64,000 nt of DNA from Diploptera punctata. Lineage: Eukaryota; Arthropoda; Insecta; Blattodea; Blaberidae. Of this stretch, positions 57,766-64,000 are shown piece after piece. The notes under the pieces are model-generated. The model saw only the letters and a program-made list of their open reading frames with translations, made no database searches and had not been told where the DNA came from. Position numbers and translations under genes: made by a program. How positions within the stretch are numbered: position 1 is the first letter of the stretch; every line of letters begins with the position of its first letter. The stretch spans positions 1,171,001-1,235,000 of the forward strand of contig JASPKZ010007296.1 of assembly GCA_030220185.1 (NCBI GenBank), written 5' to 3'.

Positions 57766-57984
57766 TAGTACCGATCTTAACGCAAATCTTTCTCTATATG
57801 CATTGTAATTCCCATCCACCAAATGCTGTGAAGCCATGCTTCTATCTTGCAAATGGCGGCTCCTTTATTAAGAAGACATATTTGGGAATTATACATTACA
57901 GCCAGTACGGCTTTTTCCAAGTTTTTATTATTGATTTCGTACATCTCAATGATGGATAAATCATATTTGAAGAGAAAAATTATA

Positions 57985-58057
57985 CGCTCAGACCGGGACT
58001 TGAACCGGGACCCTTGGTTCTCTAGACCAAGTGCTCTACCAACTGAGCTACCTGAGC
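57985..58057 (-). tRNA. tRNA-like gene, left arm 7, T-stem deletion
   Basis: 73 nt: one base of the GGG/CCC run in the T stem is missing (GAACCGGGA instead of GAACCCGGGA on the plus strand). This weakens the T arm and probably the B box; likely a pseudogene copy or a sequencing slip. Confidence 0.6.
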
Positions 58058-58276
58058 AAGTACCGATCTTAACGCAAATCTTTCTCTATATGCATTGTAA
58101 TTCCCATCCACCAAATGCTGTGAAGCCATGCTTCTATCTTGCAAATGGCGGCTCCTTTATTAAGAAGACATATTTGGGAATTATACATTACAGCCAGTAC
58201 GGCTTTTTCCAAGTTTTTATTATTGATTTCGTACATCTCAATGATGGATAAATCATATTTGAAGAGAAAAATTATA

Positions 58277-58349
58277 CGCTCAGACCGGGACTTGAACCCG
58301 GGACCCTTGGTTCTCTAGACCAAGTGCTCTACCAACTGAGCTCCTGAGC
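58277..58349 (-). tRNA. tRNA-like gene, left arm 8, U8 deletion
   Basis: 73 nt: the T at position 8 between acceptor and D stems is missing. Position 8 is a nearly universal tRNA residue, so this copy is probably non-functional. Shares the GAGCTAGTACC upstream variant with left arm 6. Confidence 0.6.
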
Positions 58350-58568
58350 TAGTACCGATCTTAACGCAAATCTTTCTCTATATGCATTGTAATTCCCATC
58401 CACCAAATGCTGTGAAGCCATGCTTCTATCTTGCAAATGGTGGCTCCTTTATTAAGAAGACATATTTGGGAATTATACATTACAGCCAGTACGGCTTTTT
58501 CCAAGTTTTTATTATTGATTTCGTACATCTCAATGATGGATAAATCATATTTGAAGAGAAAAATTATA

Positions 58569-58642
58569 CGCTCAGACCGGGACTTGAACCCGGGACCCTT
58601 GGTTCTCTAGACCAAGTGCTCTACCAACTGAGCTACCTGAGC
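58569..58642 (-). tRNA. tRNA-like gene, left arm 9
   Basis: Gene identical; upstream spacer lacks one A (GATCTTACGC). Confidence 0.7.
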
Positions 58643-58858
58643 AAGTACCGATCTTACGCAAATCTTTCTCTATATGCATTGTAATTCCCATCCACCAAAT
58701 GCTGTGAAGCCATGCTTCTATCTTGCAAATGGCGGCTCCTTTATTAAGAAGACATATTTGGGAATTATACATTACAGCCAGTACTTCTTTTTCCAAGTTT
58801 TATTATGATTTCGTACATCTCAATGATGGATAAATCATATTTGAAGAGAAAAATTATA

Positions 58859-58932
58859 CGCTCAGACCGGGACTTGAACCCGGGACCCTTGGTTCTCTAG
58901 ACCAAGTGCTCTACCAACTGAGCTACCTGAGC
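58859..58932 (-). tRNA. tRNA-like gene, left arm 10
   Basis: Gene identical; the adjoining spacer 58780-58810 differs (AGTACTTCTTTTTCC and two single-base losses). Confidence 0.7.
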
Positions 58933-59151
58933 AAGTACCGATCTTAACGCAAATCTTTCTCTATATGCATTGTAATTCCCATCCACCAAATGCTGTGAAG
59001 CCATGCTTCTATCTTGCAAATGGCGGCTCCTTTATTAAGAAGACATATTTGGAATTATACATTACAGCCAGTACGGCTTTTTTCCAAGTTTTTATTATTG
59101 ATTTCGTACATCTCAATGATGGATAAATCATATTTGAAGAGAAAAATTATA

Positions 59152-59225
59152 CGCTCAGACCGGGACTTGAACCCGGGACCCTTGGTTCTCTAGACCAAGT
59201 GCTCTACCAACTGAGCTACCTGAGC
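59152..59225 (-). tRNA. tRNA-like gene, left arm 11 (innermost)
   Basis: Gene identical. Faces away from the centre; 166 bp separate it from the first plus-strand copy. Confidence 0.7.
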
Positions 59226-59391
59226 AAGTACCGATCTTAACGCAAATCTTTCTCTATATGCATTGTAATTCCCAAATATGTCTTCTTAATAAAGGAGCCG
59301 CCATTTGCAAGATAGAAGCATGGCTTCACAGCATTTGGTGGATGGGAATTACAATGCATATAGAGAAAGATTTGCGTTAAGATCGGTACTT
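59226..59391. repeat. Centre of the palindrome
   Basis: The 5' flanks of the two innermost genes mirror each other up to TGTAATTCCC (ending 59273) and GGGAATTACA (starting 59344). The 70-nt loop between is one unit's middle segment in right-arm orientation. In every ordinary unit the same segment lies between AATTCCC and GGGAATT, so orientation switches exactly at this short inverted repeat. Confidence 0.9.
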
Positions 59392-59465
59392 GCTCAGGTA
59401 GCTCAGTTGGTAGAGCACTTGGTCTAGAGAACCAAGGGTCCCGGGTTCAAGTCCCGGTCTGAGCG
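59392..59465 (+). tRNA. tRNA-like gene, right arm 1
   Basis: Identical to the reference copy, on the plus strand. Confidence 0.7.
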
Positions 59466-59684
59466 TATAATTTTTCTCTTCAAATATGATTTATCCATCA
59501 TTGAGATGTACGAAATCAATAATAAAAACTTGGAAAAAGCCGTACTGGCTGTAATGTATAATTCCCAAATATGTCTTCTTAATAAAGGAGCCGCCATTTG
59601 CAAGATAGAAGCATGGCTTCACAGCATTTGGTGGATGGGAATTACAATGCATATAGAGAAAGATTTGCGTTAAGATCGGTACTT

Positions 59685-59758
59685 GCTCAGGTAGCTCAGT
59701 TGGTAGAGCACTTGGTCTAGAGAACCAAGGGTCCCGGGTTCAAGTCCCGGTCTGAGCG
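59685..59758 (+). tRNA. tRNA-like gene, right arm 2
   Basis: Gene identical; downstream spacer lacks one T (GATTATCC). Confidence 0.7.
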
Positions 59759-59976
59759 TATAATTTTTCTCTTCAAATATGATTATCCATCATTGAGATG
59801 TACGAAATCAATAATAAAAACTTGGAAAAAGCCGTACTGGCTGTAATGTATAATTCCCAAATATGTCTTCTTAATAAAGGAGCCGCCATTTGCAAGATAG
59901 AAGTATGGCTTCACAGCATTTGGTGGATGGGAATTACAATGCATATAGAGAAAGATTTGCGTTAAGATCGGTACTT

Positions 59977-60050
59977 GCTCAGGTAGCTCAGTTGGTAGAG
60001 CACTTGGTCTAGAGAACCAAGGGTCCCGGGTTCAAGTCCCGGTCTGAGCG
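59977..60050 (+). tRNA. tRNA-like gene, right arm 3
   Basis: Gene identical; upstream spacer carries GAAGTATGG, a variant also in right arm 7 and, in complement, in the spacer beside left arm 4. Confidence 0.7.
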
Positions 60051-60268
60051 TATAATTTTTCTCTTCAAATATGATTTATCCATCATTGAGATGTACGAAA
60101 TCAATAATAAAAACTTGGAAAAAGCCGTACTGGCTGTAATGTATAATTCCCAAATATGTCTTCTTAATAAAGGAGCCGCCATTTGCAAGATAGAAGCATG
60201 GCTTCACAGCATTTGGTGGATGGGATTACAATGCATATAGAGAAAGATTTGCGTTAAGATCGGTACTT

Positions 60269-60342
60269 GCTCAGGTAGCTCAGTTGGTAGAGCACTTGGT
60301 CTAGAGAACCAAGGGTCCCGGGTTCAAGTCCCGGTCTGAGCG
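60269..60342 (+). tRNA. tRNA-like gene, right arm 4
   Basis: Gene identical; upstream spacer lacks one A (ATGGGATTACA). Confidence 0.7.
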
Positions 60343-60561
60343 TATAATTTTTCTCTTCAAATATGATTTATCCATCATTGAGATGTACGAAATCAATAAT
60401 AAAAACTTGGAAAAAGCCGTACTGGCTGTAATGTATAATTCCCAAATATGTCTTCTTAATAAAGGAGCCGCCATTTGCAAGATAGAAGCATGGCTTCACA
60501 GCATTTGGTGGATGGGAATTACAATGCATATAGAGAAAGATTTGCGTTAAGATCGGTACTT

Positions 60562-60634
60562 GCTCAGGTAGCTCAGTTGGTAGAGCCTTGGTCTAGAGAA
60601 CCAAGGGTCCCGGGTTCAAGTCCCGGTCTGAGCG
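60562..60634 (+). tRNA. tRNA-like gene, right arm 5, canonical-length anticodon arm
   Basis: 73 nt: one base is missing after the D stem (GAGCCTTGG instead of GAGCACTTGG). This leaves a single base 26 before a 5-bp stem TTGGT/ACCAA, the usual spacing, so this copy alone folds as a standard type I tRNA with anticodon AGA. Confidence 0.65.
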
Positions 60635-60853
60635 TATAATTTTTCTCTTCAAATATGATTTATCCATCATTGAGATGTACGAAATCAATAATAAAAACTT
60701 GGAAAAAGCCGTACTGGCTGTAATGTATAATTCCCAAATATGTCTTCTTAATAAAGGAGCCGCCATTTGCAAGATAGAAGCATGGCTTCACAGCATTTGG
60801 TGGATGGGAATTACAATGCATATAGAGAAAGATTTGCGTTAAGATCGGTACTT

Positions 60854-60927
60854 GCTCAGGTAGCTCAGTTGGTAGAGCACTTGGTCTAGAGAACCAAGGG
60901 TCCCGGGTTCAAGTCCCGGTCTGAGCG
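60854..60927 (+). tRNA. tRNA-like gene, right arm 6
   Basis: Gene identical; terminator variant TATATTTTTT (six T). Confidence 0.7.
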
Positions 60928-61146
60928 TATATTTTTTCTCTTCAAATATGATTTATCCATCATTGAGATGTACGAAATCAATAATAAAAACTTGGAAAAA
61001 GCCGTACTGGCTGTAATGTATAATTCCCAAATATGTCTTCTTAATAAAGGAGCCGCCATTTGCAAGATAGAAGTATGGCTTCACAGCATTTGGTGGATGG
61101 GAATTACAATGCATATAGAGAAAGATTTGCGTTAAGATCGGTACTT

Positions 61147-61220
61147 GCTCAGGTAGCTCAGTTGGTAGAGCACTTGGTCTAGAGAACCAAGGGTCCCGGG
61201 TTCAAGTCCCGGTCTGAGCG
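61147..61220 (+). tRNA. tRNA-like gene, right arm 7
   Basis: Gene identical; upstream spacer carries the GAAGTATGG variant. Confidence 0.7.
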
Positions 61221-61440
61221 TATAATTTTTCTCTTCAAATATGATTTATCCATCATTGAGATGTACGAAATCAATAATAAAAACTTGGAAAAAGCCGTAC
61301 TGGCTGTATATGTATAATTCCCAAATATGTCTTCTTAATAAAGGAGCCGCCATTTGCAAGATAGAAGCATGGCTTCACAGCATTTGGTGGATGGGAATTA
61401 CAATGCATATAGAGAAAGATTTGCGTTAAGATCGGTACTT

Positions 61441-61514
61441 GCTCAGGTAGCTCAGTTGGTAGAGCACTTGGTCTAGAGAACCAAGGGTCCCGGGTTCAAG
61501 TCCCGGTCTGAGCG
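61441..61514 (+). tRNA. tRNA-like gene, right arm 8
   Basis: Gene identical; upstream spacer has one extra base (GGCTGTATATG). Confidence 0.7.
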
Positions 61515-61733
61515 TATAATTTTTCTCTTCAAATATGATTTATCCATCATTGAGATGTACGAAATCAATAATAAAAACTTGGAAAAAGCCGTACTGGCTG
61601 TAATGTATAATTCCCAAATATGTCTTCTTAATAAAGGAGCCGCCATTTGCAAGATAGAAGCATGGCTTCACAGCATTTGGTGGATGGGAATTACAATGCA
61701 TATAGAGAAAGATTTGCGTTAAGATCGGTACTT

Positions 61734-61807
61734 GCTCAGGTAGCTCAGTTGGTAGAGCACTTGGTCTAGAGAACCAAGGGTCCCGGGTTCAAGTCCCGGT
61801 CTGAGCG
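61734..61807 (+). tRNA. tRNA-like gene, right arm 9 (outermost)
   Basis: Gene identical; followed by 62 bp of unit and then the flanking repeat ACGACTCTGATT. Confidence 0.7.
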
Positions 61808-61881
61808 TATAATTTTTCTCTTCAAATATGATTTATCCATCATTGAGATGTACGAAATCAATAATAAAAACGACTCTGATT

Positions 61882-61948
61882 GGTTGTAAAACAGAAATCA
61901 TTGAAACGTGATTGGTCATTGACTCCCATTTGGGGCATGAGTTAAATA
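61882..61948 (+). repeat. Host repeat, right part beyond the array
   Basis: GGTTGTAAAACAGAAATC to GAGTTAAATAGT: the remainder of the element cut by the array. It ends where the LINE resumes. Contains GATTGGT twice. Confidence 0.55.
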
Positions 61949-62058
61949 GTCATTATAAATATCATATATAGGTTTTATCAATTGGTCTGGGATTCCATCA
62001 TATTTGAGGATTTCTAATAATTTGTTTCTATTTACTTTGTCAAATTGCTACCATAAAA
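61949..62058 (-). mobile_element. LINE RT upstream part, continuation of 54955-55838
   Basis: The minus strand reads QFDKVNRNKLLEILKYDGIP, then DQLIKPIYDIYND. This is the RT block immediately upstream of 'YDNYIQVKI' at 55838, so the pieces join across the 6.1-kb insertion. The bases on the two sides (ACTTATGATAATTA and ATTTATAATGACTA on the minus strand) could be a decayed target duplication. Confidence 0.75.
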
Positions 62059-62544
62059 AAAATATTTTTCATTATAAACTGCCAGGCGTAAAATTGATCT
62101 CAGTGAGTGTATTTCACAAATTTATGGATAAATAGGTGATACATACAGTAGGCCTATGTCAAAATTATACTCACTTGTAAACATACAGCCTATCAGCTGG
62201 GAGATGGTTTTCAACTTAGATGACGTCATGCTCAGAAACGGCCAAAATCGTACAGCTAGTCGTTCACCACTTAAAGTTACGTCATGCTAATGACCTTAGC
62301 TTTTAAAGAGCCTAGTTTAATAAAATACAACTAACTATAACTATTAGTTTTATCTCCATTGAAAAAAAAAGATCCAATATTTAATTCAAATGTAAAATCT
62401 GTATGTGACTGTGAAACATCGAAAGTTACAACATGAAGTAATATACGGTATCTACTCCAGGTAATTGTTAATAGATGGTTACTAAGGATATTAAATATGA
62501 GATGGTATGATTTAATAATAACAACAACTACTTTTTTATTAGGA
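62059..62544. other. No gene seen
   Basis: AT-rich; TAGGCCTA at 62149-62156. Confidence 0.4.
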
Positions 62545-62935
62545 ATATTTCACACTATAGTGGTCCCCTGTCTAAAGCATATTCTTCCCTGAAATCTCTA
62601 GCACTCATACTTCTCCTCACTCCATCTATTCAACGTTTTATAGGTCTGCCTCTTCCACTTCTTCCATTAGCTTTCCAAGCAAGAATCTTCTTTATAATTC
62701 TATCTTCTTCCGTTCTTATGAGGTGTGCATATCATTTCAATTTTTTTTTTCAACTTGCAAAATTTCCCTCATTGTGCTATTTCTGATTTTATCCCGTCTT
62801 GAAATTCTTGTCGACCGCCTCCAAATTGTAATTTCTACTGCTAACAGTTTGTTGACTTTTTGTTAACTTACTGTCCTGGTTTTGGACCCATATAATAAAT
62901 GCTTTGTAACAGGGCTTGGAATATAGATTTTTCGT
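62545..62935 (-). mobile_element. LINE C-terminal fragment, third family
   Basis: Minus-strand translation: KHLLYGSKTRTVS, KLLAVEITIWRRSTRISRRD, IRNSTM, then RTEEDRIIKKILAWKANGRS and GRGRPIKR with IDGVRRSMSARDFREE. Related to 17525-18240. Confidence 0.7.
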
Positions 62936-62984
62936 TCTATATATTATATTTCTATTCCAAAGCACTGATGTTTGTATTTTGAAA

Positions 62985-63230
62985 AAAATAATAATAATAA
63001 TAATAATAACAATAATAATAACAATAATAATAACATAATAATAACAATAATAATAATAATAATAATAAACTGGCAGAGTTAAGGCGATATGGCTTTCTCT
63101 TCCACTCATTCGATGAAAAATATTAAATACAGAAAACGCACATAAAATCATAACACAGAACAAATAACCTACATAATTTATAAGTAAATATTTATACAAA
63201 TTAAATTTAAATTTAAATTAATTAAGTCAA
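62985..63230 (-). mobile_element. 3' end of a LINE related to 12304-16618, with (ATT)n tail
   Basis: An AAT/AAC run (62985-63068) is followed by CTGGCAGAGTTAAGGC and a decayed match to the 3' UTR at 12345-12400. Confidence 0.6.
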
Positions 63231-63237
63231 TAATGTG

Positions 63238-63290
63238 TCCACCGCTGTGGTCTCGAGGTAGCGTGTCTCGAGGTCTCGAGTTACTGATAG
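63238..63290 (+). mobile_element. SINE family 1, first 30 bp and a short duplication
   Basis: CCACCGCTGTGGTCTCGAGG and TAGCGTG start the SINE head, then TCTCGAGG repeats twice and the similarity ends. Confidence 0.55.
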
Positions 63291-63361
63291 GGGAACAATA
63301 CGTCATTGAATTCCAGTGCATGCGCGTCAAGACTGCATTTTTCGAACTCCGAAGCTATAAC

Positions 63362-63925
63362 TAACTACTGGCAGTATCGAACACGGAGGTACATGGCAGC
63401 GCGTACATACATATCTATACTGAGCTAATGTTCTCCAGTCATTTCATATATAATTAATTAATGTTAGGCTCCCACCTCATTCTTGGCCTACATTCTGGCT
63501 TTCCTGCAAGAAGTCCCGATGCTCCTCTTTTAGAAAGTTACCAATTCCTGCTATATGCCCTAACCATCACAGTATAATAATCAACTATTCTTATTACATC
63601 CGGTTTCCCTTTAAAAAATATAGCTCACTGTTATATATTTTTTCTTCATTCATTTGTCTATCCATTCTCTGTACTTTATGTACTCAAATATTCGTAATAT
63701 CTTCTCCTCTTTTGAAGTTAGAGGCTATGTTTGACATCCGTTATATATAATTTTTGGGTTGACAAGAGCTCGTATAGTGCATAATAGTATACGTTTTCAG
63801 ATTAATTTGATCCTATGTTTAATTAATATCTGCTCCTCATTCATGTCTATAATTAATTGCTCCTAGGAATTTAAATTCTGTAAATTATTCAAAATTTTTC
63901 ACATTTATTGTTAAGCGTTCATTCC
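63362..63925 (-). mobile_element. RTE-like LINE copy N, 3' part, strongly diverged
   Basis: Begins with the complement of the terminus (CTACTGGCAGTATCGAACAC) and tracks the C-terminal and thumb regions (CCACCTCATTCTTGGCCTAC; GAGCTAATGTTCTCCAGTC; AATTGCTCCTAGGAATTTAA) to about 63925. No open frame. Confidence 0.75.
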
Positions 63926-64000
63926 ATTATAGAATTTATATCAACATATAAATACAGTTGAGGGACTGGATCACTTTAATCATGTAACACCTTGCACAGT

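Larger units (their letters stand above)
56205..61869. mobile_element. Palindromic array of 20 tRNA-like gene units, inserted as a block
   Basis: Units of 290-294 bp, each with one 73-74-nt tRNA-like gene. Units 1-11 (tRNA starts 56228 to 59152) are on the minus strand; units 12-20 (59392 to 61734) on the plus strand, so all genes point outward from a centre at about 59308. Copies are nearly identical along the whole unit, including spacers. A 12-bp repeat ACGACTCTGATT flanks the array at 56193-56204 and 61870-61881; nine of the bases cannot come from the unit itself. The right edge ends in the A-rich CAATAATAAAAA. Each gene has A and B boxes and is followed by TATAATTTTT, a Pol III terminator. 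Polymorphisms are not mirrored between the arms, which argues against a simple folded-read artefact. Confidence 0.92.

Noticed and set aside
56920..58251. Open frames over the tRNA array (for example 56920-57147 and 57847-58251)
   Set aside because: They read through tRNA genes and spacers of the repeat unit and arise only because unit length is not a multiple of three; no domain.
56228..61807. CRISPR-like array
   Set aside because: The repeats are 293 bp with near-identical spacers and contain tRNA-like genes; no short direct repeats with unique spacers, and the context is eukaryotic.
56205..61869. Amber-suppressor tRNA reading (anticodon CTA)
   Set aside because: Setting CTA as the anticodon leaves the flanking stem bases unpaired (ACTTG against GAACC); only the AGA register pairs.

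Overview
This window looks like AT-rich, repeat-dominated nuclear DNA of an arthropod, probably an insect. It is not bacterial: there are no operons or ribosome binding sites. It holds dozens of broken non-LTR retrotransposons, tRNA-derived SINEs, TIR elements, one LTR element and many microsatellites, and no intact cellular protein gene I can defend. A cockroach-type genome is my guess from remembered resemblance of the RTE-like LINE; I could not search to confirm it.

Most of 1-55 kb is old, nested transposon sediment. One RTE-like LINE (short 3' UTR, GTAA-type tail) recurs at 120, 4437, 8425, 10121, 12272/16625, 23273, 31508, 40383, 45948, 47788, 50474 and 63362; the best bodies are 40383-42975 (+) and 23273-26535 (internally inverted). 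A second LINE, of the Jockey/CR1/I type, spans 12304-16618 (-) with an intact 228-codon ORF1 and a broken ORF2. Further LINE families with (GAA)n or (GAT)n tails survive mostly as 3' ends. At least four tRNA-derived SINE families are present. DNA elements include two DDE-transposase relics (8546-9249 and 29586-31064) and several TIR-flanked non-autonomous elements. An LTR element has 1-kb TG...CA LTRs in a tandem pair (38845-40202, +) and an inverted copy with primer-binding site and gag remnant (43320-45947, -).

The standout is 56205-61869: a 5.67-kb array of about 293-bp units, each holding one 74-nt tRNA-like gene with Pol III A and B boxes and a T5 terminator. Eleven units point left and nine point right, giving a giant palindrome around a 70-nt loop. 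The array is flanked by a 12-bp direct repeat (56193-56204 and 61870-61881), as if inserted in one event. It sits inside a foldback-bearing repeat (55839-61948), which itself interrupts a LINE (54955-55838 and 61949-62058). The tRNA-like gene reads anticodon AGA (serine) but lacks the long serine variable arm and has one extra base in the anticodon arm, so its identity is open.

No pathway can be read across the window. What links the parts is insertion history: nested transposons, SINE/LINE tails next to microsatellites, and a tRNA-gene palindrome that appears to have been mobilised as a block.
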